Shown here piece after piece: positions 1 to 7,304 of a DNA stretch of 20,516 nt. Origin of the DNA: SIG575 sp045632485 (GTDB lineage: Bacteria; Bacillota; Clostridia; Oscillospirales; Acutalibacteraceae); assembly GCA_045632485.1 (NCBI GenBank), contig JAZQWT010000043.1, positions 1 to 20,516 of the forward strand, given 5' to 3'. The first letter of the stretch is position 1, and each line of letters opens with the position of its first letter. The translations under genes were made by a program, and so were the position numbers. The notes below the pieces were generated by a model. It did no database searches and had not been told where the DNA came from. It saw only the letters and a list, made by a program, of their open reading frames with translations.

Positions 1-317
1 CCGAAAATGCCAACAGCGATACCGCAGATTACACTGAGCGTAATTGCTGTATGAACACATTTAGAAAGACGTTTATCGTCACCTGCACCTATGTATCGTG
101 CACTCATTACGCCCGATCCCATTGCCATTCCGAGAAAGATATTGAGTATAAGGTTGATAAGAGAACTTGTCGCACCTACAGCTGCAAGAGAAGTGGGGCC
201 TGCAAATCTTCCAACAACTACAATATCGGCTGTGTTGTAGACCATCTGCAAAAGTCCCGTAAGCATAAGAGGTAAAGAAAAAACGAGTATCTTTTTCAGA
301 AAAGGACCTTTAGTCAT
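1..317 (-). CDS. MATE family efflux transporter, N-terminal part (runs off the window)
   Basis: The reverse strand encodes about 105 residues beginning MTKGPFLKKILVFSLPLML, then a stretch containing YNTADIVVVGRFAG and a second hydrophobic helix (LINLILNIFLGMAMGSGVMSA). This is the typical start of MATE (NorM/DinF-type) multidrug/Na+ antiporters, integral membrane proteins with 12 helices; roughly the first three are seen here. The 3' end lies beyond base 1. ATG at 317 is the only standard start codon in this open frame, but no Shine-Dalgarno sequence precedes it. An in-frame ATT at 344-342 has GGGAG four bases upstream and would add ITTDRYSLD to the N-terminus, so the start is uncertain. A candidate sigma-A promoter lies at 378-406, divergent from the rimP operon. 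The substrate cannot be told from this fragment. Confidence 0.88.
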   Translation of the reverse strand, partial: MTKGPFLKKILVFSLPLMLTGLLQMVYNTADIVVVGRFAGPTSLAAVGATSSLINLILNIFLGMAMGSGVMSARYIGAGDDKRLSKCVHTAITLSVICGIAVGIF

Positions 318-377
318 ATCAAGAGAATATCTGTCCGTGGTAATGCATCTCCCATAGAAAATTAATTTGCTGATAAA

Positions 378-406
378 ATTGTATCACTTTGGAAAAAATA
401 ACACAA
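378..406 (-). promoter_or_regulatory. Candidate sigma-A promoter of the MATE gene
   Basis: Read on the minus strand: -35 TTGTGT (406-401), a 17-base spacer, -10 TACAAT (383-378). Transcription would start near 371 and leave a leader of about 50 bases before the ATG at 317. The -35 is weak and the -10 good. It is divergent from the rimP promoter, with about 17 bases between the two -35 elements. Confidence 0.55.
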
Positions 407-423
407 TAGTTTTATAAAAACTC

Positions 424-452
424 TTGATTATTTTTTCATTGTATGGTATACT
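424..452 (+). promoter_or_regulatory. Sigma-A promoter of the rimP-nusA-infB operon
   Basis: TTGATT (424-429), exactly 17 bases, then TATACT (447-452). Start of transcription is expected near 459. No other promoter of this quality was noticed before the ribF terminator, so it probably drives all nine genes. Confidence 0.8.
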
Positions 453-478
453 ACATACAATGAAAGTATGGTATTAGC

Positions 479-507
479 AAAAGAGTGGGTTTCAGACCCG
501 CTCTTTT
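479..507 (+). promoter_or_regulatory. rimP leader hairpin
   Basis: AAAAGAGTGGGT (479-490) pairs with ACCCGCTCTTTT (496-507) around the 5-base loop TTCAG. The stem is 12 bp with one G-U wobble. It sits in the 5' leader between the promoter and the rimP ribosome binding site (516-521). Only four T residues close the stem and GTG follows, so it is at best a weak terminator. An attenuator, an RNA-stabilising hairpin or a protein-binding element are all possible. A hairpin here is, from memory, common before rimP in Firmicutes. Confidence 0.7.
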
Positions 508-527
508 GTGTTGTTAGGAGGATGAAA

Positions 528-998
528 ATGGCATCAAAACCGAATGTAGTGAGCATTGTGCGCGGTATTGCACAGCCTATTGCTGAAGAATTAGGGCTCA
601 GACTCTGGGACGTAAGATTTGTAAAAGAAGGTGCATCCTGGTATCTGCGTGTTTTCATCGATAAGGATGAAGGCATTGATATTAACGATTGCGTTGATAT
701 GACACACGCACTTAACGGCCCTCTTGATGAAGCGGACCCTATTGAAGTAAGTTATTGTCTTGAAGTAAGCTCTCCCGGAATTGAAAGAGACCTTACGAGA
801 GACGATCATTTCGAGGCCATGACAGGCAGAAAAATCAAACTTCGCCTTATCCGCCCCGATGAAAATAAACAAAGAGAATTTGCAGGCACACTTGTAAAAT
901 ACGAAGACGGCAATATTACTGTTGCTGTAGACGAAGAAGAAAAGGTGTTTGTGAAAAAAGAAACCGCCTGGATAAAACTTGACGATTTCGAAAATTAA
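528..998 (+). CDS. rimP: Ribosome maturation factor RimP
   Basis: The 156-residue product has the RimP layout: an N-terminal domain (GIAQPIAEELGLRLWDVRFVKEG, then YLRVFIDKDEGIDINDC with DEADPIEVSYCLEVSSPG) followed by a small C-terminal SH3-like barrel (about residues 88-156, GRKIKLRL to AWIKLDDFEN). RimP is a cytoplasmic factor that binds the 30S subunit and helps late assembly of its head. ATG 528 is chosen because AGGAGG (516-521) lies six bases before it. A longer reading from ATG 468 would put codons through the leader hairpin and ahead of the ribosome binding site. It is first in the nusA-infB operon, the usual Firmicute place. Length and motifs are normal. Confidence 0.95.
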   Translation: MASKPNVVSIVRGIAQPIAEELGLRLWDVRFVKEGASWYLRVFIDKDEGIDINDCVDMTHALNGPLDEADPIEVSYCLEVSSPGIERDLTRDDHFEAMTGRKIKLRLIRPDENKQREFAGTLVKYEDGNITVAVDEEEKVFVKKETAWIKLDDFEN

Positions 999-1044
999 TA
1001 TGTTTAAAATTAAAGTTTAAATATTGAAAGGATTGGTTGGAAAA

Positions 1045-2112
1045 ATGAATAAGGAATTTTTTGAAGCAGTAAGATTGCTTGAAAAAGAAAAAGGTGTACC
1101 TGCAGCACTTTTGTGTGAAAGAATTCAGCAGGCTCTTATCGTTGCACTTCGTAACGATTACAACAAAAAAGAAGTTGTTTTCTGCGAAATCGATGCAGAA
1201 AAAGAAACAATGCGTGTATGGCTCAGAAAAAATGTTGTTGAAGAAATCGAAGATGAAGATACAGATATTATCGTAGAAGAAGCACAGAAATATCAGTCAA
1301 CTGCAAAGGCGGGCGACATTATCGAAATCGAAATGGAATCAAAAGAATTCAGCCGTGTTGCTGCTCAGACTGCAAAGCATGTTATCCGCCAGGGTATCCG
1401 CGAAGCGGAAAGAGGACAGGTGATGGAAGAGTTCCAGAAACGCTATCAGGAACTTATTACAGCAACTGTTCACAGAGTTGATCCCGTAAACGGTAACATA
1501 ATTCTTGATATCGGCAAGGGTGAAGCAATTCTTCCCAAAGCAGAACAGGTTCCCGGTGAAATTGTTAAAGAAGGCGACCTTATCAAAGTGTTCGTAGTAG
1601 ATATCAGAACAGGTGAAAAGAATGGCCCCAGAATTATGATTTCAAGAACACATCCCGGACTTGTTAAACGTCTTTTTGAAACAGAAGTTCCTGAAATTTA
1701 TGACGGTGCTGTAGAAATCAAAGCAGTTTCCCGTGAAGCAGGTTCACGTACAAAAATCGCAGTTGCAGCTACACAGGATGAAAACATCGATCCCGTAGGT
1801 GCATGTATCGGTCAGAGAGGTGCACGTGTTGAGAAAATCGTTGAACTTCTCGGCGGAGAAAAAATCGATATCGTAAAATATTCAGAAGATCCTAAACTTT
1901 TCATCAGCGCAGCTCTTGCCCCTGCAGATGTACTTGATGTTGAAATTGATGCAACTGCAACAAATGCATGTCACGTAACAGTTCCTGATGATCAGCTTTC
2001 GCTTGCAATCGGTAACAAGGGTCAGAATGCAAGACTTGCTGCAAAGCTTACAGGATGGAAAATCGATATTCAGCCTGAAAGCGGTTTTTTCAAAACTTCT
2101 GACACACAATAA
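1045..2112 (+). CDS. nusA: Transcription termination/antitermination protein NusA
   Basis: The 355-residue protein starts MNKEFFEAVRLLEKEKGV. It shows the NusA domains in order: RNA polymerase-binding NTD (about 1-125, with SRVAAQTAKHVIRQGIREAE), S1 domain (about 130-200, ending ISRTHPGLVKRLFETEVPE), and tandem KH domains (KH1 around DPVGACIGQRGARV, KH2 around LSLAIGNKGQNARLAAKLTGWKIDI). It stops just after KH2, as in Bacillus and other Firmicutes, and lacks the acidic repeats of the E. coli protein. NusA binds the elongating polymerase and affects pausing, intrinsic termination and antitermination. ATG 1045 fits the family N-terminus; a TTG at 1024 in the same frame would add seven unlikely residues. 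The ribosome binding site is modest (AAAGGA, 1027-1032). Confidence 0.97.
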   Translation: MNKEFFEAVRLLEKEKGVPAALLCERIQQALIVALRNDYNKKEVVFCEIDAEKETMRVWLRKNVVEEIEDEDTDIIVEEAQKYQSTAKAGDIIEIEMESKEFSRVAAQTAKHVIRQGIREAERGQVMEEFQKRYQELITATVHRVDPVNGNIILDIGKGEAILPKAEQVPGEIVKEGDLIKVFVVDIRTGEKNGPRIMISRTHPGLVKRLFETEVPEIYDGAVEIKAVSREAGSRTKIAVAATQDENIDPVGACIGQRGARVEKIVELLGGEKIDIVKYSEDPKLFISAALAPADVLDVEIDATATNACHVTVPDDQLSLAIGNKGQNARLAAKLTGWKIDIQPESGFFKTSDTQ

Positions 2113-2135
2113 TATTTAAGACAGGAGTGTAACCT

Positions 2136-2411
2136 ATGCCGGCAGTAAAAAAAGTTCCGATGCGTCAGTGCGTCGGCTGCAAGCAACTTAAATCAAAAAA
2201 AGAATTGGTAAGAGTTGTTAAAAATTCAGAGGGAGAAATTTCTATCGACCTTACAGGTAAAAAGAACGGCAAGGGTGCTTATGTTTGCCGAGATATAGAA
2301 TGCTTTAAAACTGCAAGAAAAGCGAAAAGTTTTGAAAGGTCACTTTCCTGCAGTATTCCGGCGGAAATTTTTGACGCGATGGAGGCTGAGCTGGAAGCTG
2401 ATGGACAGTAA
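2136..2411 (+). CDS. rnpM: RNase P modulator RnpM (YlxR family)
   Basis: The 91-residue protein has the YlxR signature: MRQCVGCKQ with C12 and C15 near the N-terminus, then a Gly-rich KKNGKGAYVC segment and a basic C-terminal helix (KTARKAKSFERSL). The family lies between nusA and ylxQ across Firmicutes. In B. subtilis it has been reported to bind RNase P RNA and modulate RNase P activity; that role is transferred by homology. The start at 2136 has AGGAG (2123-2127) eight bases upstream. The last 11 bases overlap the start of ylxQ, so the two are probably translationally coupled. The acidic tail (AEAELEADGQ-like) is not informative. Confidence 0.93.
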   Translation: MPAVKKVPMRQCVGCKQLKSKKELVRVVKNSEGEISIDLTGKKNGKGAYVCRDIECFKTARKAKSFERSLSCSIPAEIFDAMEAELEADGQ

Positions 2412-2703
2412 GTTTTTTAATCTTTTAGGTCTTGCCAGGAGAGCAGGCAAGCTCGCCTGGGGTCACGATACAGCTCTCTTTGCAATCAAAGACGGTAAAG
2501 CACATCTCTGTGTGATGGCTTGTGACGTTTCAGAAAGACTGAAAAAAGAATTTATGCGGGAATGTACTTATAACGGCAGAAATATTAAAATAATAGAACT
2601 TGATAAAACAATGGACGAAATGAAATTCATTATCGGTGTCAGAACAGGTGTTATGACAATCAACGATGAAGGATTTGCAAATAGCCTCAAGAAATTTGAC
2701 TAA
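2401..2703 (+). CDS. ylxQ: YlxQ, L7Ae-family putative RNA-binding ribosomal protein
   Basis: The 100-residue product MDSKFFNLLGLARRAGKLAWGHD... matches the L7Ae/L30e/YlxQ fold family: an N-terminal LLGLARRAGKL helix, an alternating alpha/beta core (LCVMACDVSERLKKE), and the C-terminal segment IIGVRTGVMTINDEGFANSL. Members bind kink-turn RNA; the cellular role of YlxQ is not firmly established. The start at 2401 overlaps the end of rnpM by 11 bases, with GGAAG (2393-2397) as its ribosome binding site inside rnpM. A longer frame from 2332 would duplicate 69 bases of rnpM coding sequence and does not fit the family. It is fourth in the operon, just before infB, the conserved position. Confidence 0.92.
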   Translation: MDSKFFNLLGLARRAGKLAWGHDTALFAIKDGKAHLCVMACDVSERLKKEFMRECTYNGRNIKIIELDKTMDEMKFIIGVRTGVMTINDEGFANSLKKFD

Positions 2704-2724
2704 AACTAACGGGAGGTAATCAAT

Positions 2725-5109
2725 TTGGCAGAGAAGAAATATAAAGTTGCTGATTTAGCAAAAGATTTCGGCAAACAGAATAAAGAAATCATTGAACTTC
2801 TTGCAGAAGGAAGCGATGAACCCAAGAAAAAAGCGACTACAGCTCTTGAAAACAAAGACCTCGATCTTTTCTTTAATAAAATCACATTGAAAAATCAGGT
2901 TGAAAGTTTTGACAGATACTTTGCTCTTGCGGAGGAAGCACCAAAAACAGAAGCAAACGCAGAAAAAGCGGAAGTGAAAACAGAAAAAGCCACAAAGTCT
3001 GTAGCTGAATCAAATGATAAAAAAGAAGAAAAGAAACCTGCACAGGTGAAAACTGCACCTCAGGCTCAGCAGTCTGCACCCCAGAAGAAAGAAAAGCAGG
3101 ATAAACCCATGCAGTCAAGAACAAAGGGTGAAGCAAGAACAATCAACACTCGTGCAGAAGAAGTTGAACTCGATAAATATAATGAGAGATACGAAAATAT
3201 CGCTCCTGCTGACAGACACCGTTCAGACTCAGTTTCAAACAAACAGAAGCTGAAACAGAAATCACAGCAGTACCGTAAACAGCAGGGTATGCGTTCAAAG
3301 AAAAAGGAAACTGAAAAAGAAAGACTTGCACGTATCGAAGCAGAACGAGCAAAGAGACCTCAGCTTGTTATTAAAGTGCCTGAAGAAATTGTTGTATCAG
3401 ACCTTGCTGCAATGCTTAAAATGACAGCGGCAGAAGTTGTTAAAAAGCTTTTCCAGTTCGGTGTTATGGCAAACGTAAACCAGGTTATTGACTTTGATAC
3501 AGCAGAAATCATTGCAACCGAACTCGGTGCAAAGGTTGAAAAAGAAATTGTTGTTACAATTGAAGAAAGAATTATTGACGACAGTGAAGACGATGAAACA
3601 ACACTTGAACCCCGTTGCCCCGTTGTCGTTGTTATGGGTCACGTTGACCACGGTAAAACTTCAATTCTCGACGCTATCAGAAACACATCTGTAACAGCAG
3701 GTGAAGCCGGCGGTATCACACAGCACATCGGTGCTTATATGGTAAATGTAAACGGTGAGAAAATCACATTCCTTGATACTCCCGGTCACGCAGCTTCCAC
3801 ATCAATGAGAGCACGTGGTGCAAAAGCAACAGATATTGCTGTTCTTGTAGTTGCTGCTGACGACGGTATTATGCCCCAGACAGTTGAGGCAATCAACCAC
3901 GCAAAAGCAGCAGAAGTTTCAATCATTGTTGCTATAAACAAAATGGACAGACCGGGTGCAAACCCTGACAGAATTATGCAGCAGCTTACAGAATACGAAA
4001 TCATCCCCGAAGAATGGGGCGGTGATACAATCTGTGTTCCTGTTTCTGCAAAAACACACGATAATATTGATAAACTTCTTGAGTCTATCCTTCTCATTGC
4101 AGAAATGAAAGAGCTCAAGGCTAACCCCAACAGAGCAGCAAAGGGTGTTGTTATCGAAGCAAGACTTGATAAGGGCAGAGGCCCCGTTGCAACACTTCTT
4201 GTTCAGAAGGGTACACTTCACGACGGTGATGTTATCGTTGCAGGTACATCTGTTGGTCGTGTAAGAACTATGCAGAACGAAAAAGGTAAAAAACTCAAGA
4301 AGGCAGGTCCTTCTGTTCCCGTTGAAATTACAGGTCTTGTTGAAGTTCCTCAGGCAGGTGATACATTCGACGCAGTAAGCGACGAAAAGCTCGCACGTGC
4401 TCTTGTTGAACAGCGTAAAGACGAAATCAAGGAAGCAAAATTCAACTCAGTTCAGAAAGTTACTCTTGATAACCTCTTTGATTCAATTCAGCAGGGTGCA
4501 ATGAAAGAACTTAACATCATTGTTAAGGCTGACGTGCAGGGTTCTGCAGAAGCAGTTAAACAGAACCTTGAAAAACTTACAAACGAAGAAGTACGCGTAC
4601 GTGTAATCCATAACGGTGTTGGTGCAGTCAATGAATCTGACGTTATGCTTGCACAGGCATCAGGCGCTTTGATTGTAGGCTTTAACGTAAGACCTGACGC
4701 GGTTGCAAAAACAAATGCTGAGCGTGACGGTGTTGAAATCAGAACCTACAGAATTATCTACGATTGCATCGAAGAAATCGAAGCTGCTATGAAAGGTATG
4801 CTTGATGCAAAAACAAGAGAAGTTGTTGTGGGTACAGTTGAAGTCAGAAACGTTATCAAAATTTCTTCTGTCGGTAACATTGCAGGTAGCTACGTTCAGG
4901 ACGGTAAAATCCACAGAGGAGACAAAGTACGTATTATCCGTGATGGTGTTGTTATTGCTGATGATGAAATCGCATCACTCCGTCGTGAAAAAGATGACGT
5001 TAAAGAAGTTAACTCCGGTTATGAATGCGGTATCGGTCTCGGCAAATACGGCGATATCAAAATCGGCGACATCTTTGAAGTTTATGTTATAGAGGAGTAC
5101 AGAGACTAA
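2725..5109 (+). CDS. infB: Translation initiation factor IF-2
   Basis: This 794-residue GTPase brings fMet-tRNA to the 30S subunit and promotes subunit joining. An IF2_N module occupies residues 1-65 (KYKVADLAKDFGKQNKEII). A long charged, low-complexity linker rich in Lys, Glu, Gln and Ala follows (about 70-215), then a second IF2_N-like module (about 220-275). The G domain has GHVDHGKTS (about 304-312), DTPGH (about 351-355) and NKMD (about 405-408). Beta-barrel and C-terminal domains complete it (GSAEAVKQNLEKL; the end has GYECGIGLGKYGDIKIGD). The start is TTG at 2725, with GGGAGG (2711-2716) eight bases upstream; no ATG fits the IF2_N module. The stop overlaps the rbfA start by one base (TAATG). 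Confidence 0.97.
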   Translation: MAEKKYKVADLAKDFGKQNKEIIELLAEGSDEPKKKATTALENKDLDLFFNKITLKNQVESFDRYFALAEEAPKTEANAEKAEVKTEKATKSVAESNDKKEEKKPAQVKTAPQAQQSAPQKKEKQDKPMQSRTKGEARTINTRAEEVELDKYNERYENIAPADRHRSDSVSNKQKLKQKSQQYRKQQGMRSKKKETEKERLARIEAERAKRPQLVIKVPEEIVVSDLAAMLKMTAAEVVKKLFQFGVMANVNQVIDFDTAEIIATELGAKVEKEIVVTIEERIIDDSEDDETTLEPRCPVVVVMGHVDHGKTSILDAIRNTSVTAGEAGGITQHIGAYMVNVNGEKITFLDTPGHAASTSMRARGAKATDIAVLVVAADDGIMPQTVEAINHAKAAEVSIIVAINKMDRPGANPDRIMQQLTEYEIIPEEWGGDTICVPVSAKTHDNIDKLLESILLIAEMKELKANPNRAAKGVVIEARLDKGRGPVATLLVQKGTLHDGDVIVAGTSVGRVRTMQNEKGKKLKKAGPSVPVEITGLVEVPQAGDTFDAVSDEKLARALVEQRKDEIKEAKFNSVQKVTLDNLFDSIQQGAMKELNIIVKADVQGSAEAVKQNLEKLTNEEVRVRVIHNGVGAVNESDVMLAQASGALIVGFNVRPDAVAKTNAERDGVEIRTYRIIYDCIEEIEAAMKGMLDAKTREVVVGTVEVRNVIKISSVGNIAGSYVQDGKIHRGDKVRIIRDGVVIADDEIASLRREKDDVKEVNSGYECGIGLGKYGDIKIGDIFEVYVIEEYRD

Positions 5110-5468
5110 TGGCAGGACACAGAGCCCAGAGAGTATCTGAAGATATCAAAAGGGAAATAGTTGCAGTTATCCGTGACCTTAAAGACCCCCGCATCAGCGG
5201 AAAAATGCTGACAGTTGTGCGTGTTGACGTAAGCAGTGACGCATCTTATGCAAAGGTTTACGTCAGCGCATTGGAAGGCATTGAAACAGCACAGAATGCA
5301 GTAAAAGGTCTTAACGGTGCTGCAGGTTTGGTAAGAGGCGAAGTTACAAGACGTTTGCATCTTCGCAAAAGTCCCGAACTTAAATTTGTAGCAGATGATT
5401 CCGTGGAACACGGTATGAAAATATTCAAAATGCTTGATGATATAAAGGTGGAGAGTAATGAAGATTGA
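5109..5468 (+). CDS. rbfA: 30S ribosome-binding factor RbfA
   Basis: The 119-residue protein has the RbfA KH-type fold: N-terminal helix MAGHRAQRVSEDIKREIVAV, then DLKDPRISGKMLTVVRVDVSSD, YAKVYVSALEG, and the C-terminal LRKSPELKFVADDSVEHG with a basic/acidic tail. RbfA binds the 30S subunit in late maturation near the 5' end of 16S rRNA and is important in the cold. The start shares one base with the infB stop; GAGGAG (5092-5097) inside infB is the ribosome binding site. The last 11 bases overlap nrnA. Placement directly after infB is conserved. Length is normal. Confidence 0.95.
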   Translation: MAGHRAQRVSEDIKREIVAVIRDLKDPRISGKMLTVVRVDVSSDASYAKVYVSALEGIETAQNAVKGLNGAAGLVRGEVTRRLHLRKSPELKFVADDSVEHGMKIFKMLDDIKVESNED

Positions 5469-6411
5469 TGTTACCAAAACAGCACAACTTCTTGAAAATC
5501 ACGACAATATAATCATTCTTGTTCACGCAAATTCCGATGGCGACACTTTGGGATGCGGTTATGCACTGCTGCGTGCTTTGAGAAAGCTCGGTAAAAAAGC
5601 AGAGGTACTGCGTCCTGAAGATGTGGGCAAAAAATACAATTATCTTTTTGATGACCTTGGTAAAGAAGATTTTGAACCTGAATATGTTGTATCTGTTGAC
5701 GTTGCAGATGTAAAACTCCTTGAAAACGATGTCCGCGAAAAATATGCAGACAGAATCAACCTTGCCATTGATCATCATCCGTCAAACTGTGTTGAATGTG
5801 AGTATCTTCTGCTTGAGGATACTGCAGCGGCAGCGTGCGAAATTGTGTATAAAGTAATTGCTGAAATGGATGTTGATTTCGATAAAAAAATAGCTGACTG
5901 TCTTTATACAGGCATCACAACAGACACAGGCTGTTTCAGATATTCCAACACAACGGCACAGACTTACCGTATGGCAGCAAACCTTGTTGAACACGGTGCA
6001 GACGGAGCTTTTATCAACAGAATAATGTTTGATACAAAAACAAAGTCTTATGTTATCCTTGAAAGACTTGTTATGGATACGTTGGAAATGCATTTCGGCG
6101 GAAGATGTGCTATGACACATCTTACTCTTGATATGTATGATAAAAGCGGTTCGGACGAATCCGAAACTGATCCGCTGGCATCACGTACAAGGCAGATTGA
6201 AGGCGTTGAGGTAGGCGTTTTCCTTAAAGAGAAAAGTGACGGTACTTTTAAAATTTCTTTGAGAACACTTGAGCCGGTGAATGCATCAGAAATCTGCAGA
6301 AAGTTAGGTGGCGGCGGTCACGCAAGAGCCGCAGGATGTCAGATTGATGGTCCTTTTGAAAGTGCAAGAGAAAAAATAATTTCTGCAATAACGGAGTATC
6401 TTGACAAATGA
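5458..6411 (+). CDS. nrnA: DHH/DHHA1 phosphoesterase, NrnA-like nano-RNase / pAp phosphatase
   Basis: The 317-residue protein shows the DHH superfamily motifs: HANSDGDT (H23, D27, D29), VSVDVAD (D81), the eponymous DHH (105-107), and GITTDTGCFRYSN (D156). It ends with the DHHA1 glycine motif GGGGHARAAG (284-293). These coordinate two Mn2+ ions. In B. subtilis and other Firmicutes, NrnA degrades 2-5-nt RNAs and dephosphorylates 3'-phosphoadenosine 5'-phosphate; that activity is assigned from family and length (B. subtilis NrnA is about 313 aa). ATG 5458 has AGGTGGAG five to eight bases upstream and overlaps rbfA by 11 bases. The stop overlaps the truB start (ATGA). A c-di-NMP (GdpP-like) role is unlikely because the membrane and PAS/GGDEF parts are absent. 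Confidence 0.93.
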   Translation: MKIDVTKTAQLLENHDNIIILVHANSDGDTLGCGYALLRALRKLGKKAEVLRPEDVGKKYNYLFDDLGKEDFEPEYVVSVDVADVKLLENDVREKYADRINLAIDHHPSNCVECEYLLLEDTAAAACEIVYKVIAEMDVDFDKKIADCLYTGITTDTGCFRYSNTTAQTYRMAANLVEHGADGAFINRIMFDTKTKSYVILERLVMDTLEMHFGGRCAMTHLTLDMYDKSGSDESETDPLASRTRQIEGVEVGVFLKEKSDGTFKISLRTLEPVNASEICRKLGGGGHARAAGCQIDGPFESAREKIISAITEYLDK

Positions 6412-7304
6412 CAGGTTTTATTTGCTTTGATAAAGGAGAAAACATAACATCGTTTTTTGCCGTAAAAAAACTTTCACGACTTCTCGGTGAGAAAAAAGCA
6501 GGCCACACAGGCACACTTGACCCTATGGCGACAGGAGTTATGACTGTGGCTTTAGGCGGTGCAACAAGGTTCATTGAACTTATGCCAAGCCACGAAAAAG
6601 CTTACAGGGCAGTGATAAAATTTGGTCTTGCAACAGACACTCTCGATATTACGGGTAAGGTTATTGAAGAGAGTGACAGGAAAGTAAGCCGTGAAGATTT
6701 TGAGAATGTGCTGGAATGTTTCCGTGGCGAAATTATGCAGATACCACCTATGTATTCTGCAATCAAAAAAGACGGTGTGCGACTTTATGACCTTGCAAGA
6801 AAAGGTATTGAAGTTGAAAGAGAAAAAAGAAAAGTCACTATAAAAAAACTTGAACTTGTTTCCTGTGATGAAAGTGAAAACGAGTTTACTATCGACGTTT
6901 TATGCTCAGGCGGTACATATATCCGTTCTTTGTGCAGTGATATCGGTGAAAAACTTGATGTTCCCTGTACAATGAAAGCCCTGAGAAGAACGATGGCCAA
7001 TAATATTGACATTTCAGAATGTTTTACTCTTAAAGAGATTGAAAAACTCTGCGAAGAAGGCAGAGAAAAAGAAATAATCACTCCTGTTGACAAGGCTTTG
7101 AGTGTATACGAAAAAGTCAGAGTCAGCGAAAAGCAGGCAATCCGTTTTTCAAACGGTGGCGAACTTGATGCGGGCAGAGTGAGATTTGAATTTGAAGAAA
7201 AATTCTATAGAGTATATTCTCCCGAAGATAAATTTCTCGGTATCGGTGAATATCAGAAAGACGGGAATATACTGAAGGTTAAGCGGGTTTACAATGAAAA
7301 ATAA
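6408..7304 (+). CDS. truB: tRNA pseudouridine(55) synthase TruB
   Basis: The 298-residue protein isomerises U55 in the T-loop of nearly all tRNAs. The TruB catalytic motif GHTGTLDPMATG carries the nucleophilic Asp at residue 38. Other family marks are KAYRAVIKFGLATDTLDITGK, IPPMYSAIKKDGVRLYDLAR and SGGTYIRSLCSDIG. The C-terminal region (about 235-298) is a small PUA-like extension. The start overlaps the nrnA stop by four bases (ATGA), so translation is probably coupled. truB followed by ribF is the usual order in Firmicutes and many other bacteria. The last 11 bases overlap ribF. Nothing unusual. Confidence 0.96.
   Translation: MTGFICFDKGENITSFFAVKKLSRLLGEKKAGHTGTLDPMATGVMTVALGGATRFIELMPSHEKAYRAVIKFGLATDTLDITGKVIEESDRKVSREDFENVLECFRGEIMQIPPMYSAIKKDGVRLYDLARKGIEVEREKRKVTIKKLELVSCDESENEFTIDVLCSGGTYIRSLCSDIGEKLDVPCTMKALRRTMANNIDISECFTLKEIEKLCEEGREKEIITPVDKALSVYEKVRVSEKQAIRFSNGGELDAGRVRFEFEEKFYRVYSPEDKFLGIGEYQKDGNILKVKRVYNEK

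Noticed and set aside
479..507. rimP leader hairpin as a full intrinsic terminator
   Set aside because: Only TTTT then GTG follows the stem; this is a poor U-tract for stopping transcription of an essential operon.
468..527. Longer rimP reading frame starting at ATG 468
   Set aside because: Those codons run through the leader hairpin and lie before the AGGAGG ribosome binding site at 516-521; the RimP family begins at about ATG 528.
3786..4130. Open frame of 114 codons antisense to infB
   Set aside because: It mirrors the GTPase domain of infB; codon bias of the sense strand creates it and no start signal supports it.
5106..5477. Open frame of 123 codons antisense to rbfA
   Set aside because: It covers exactly the conserved rbfA gene on the other strand and has a Cys/Phe/Tyr-rich shadow composition.
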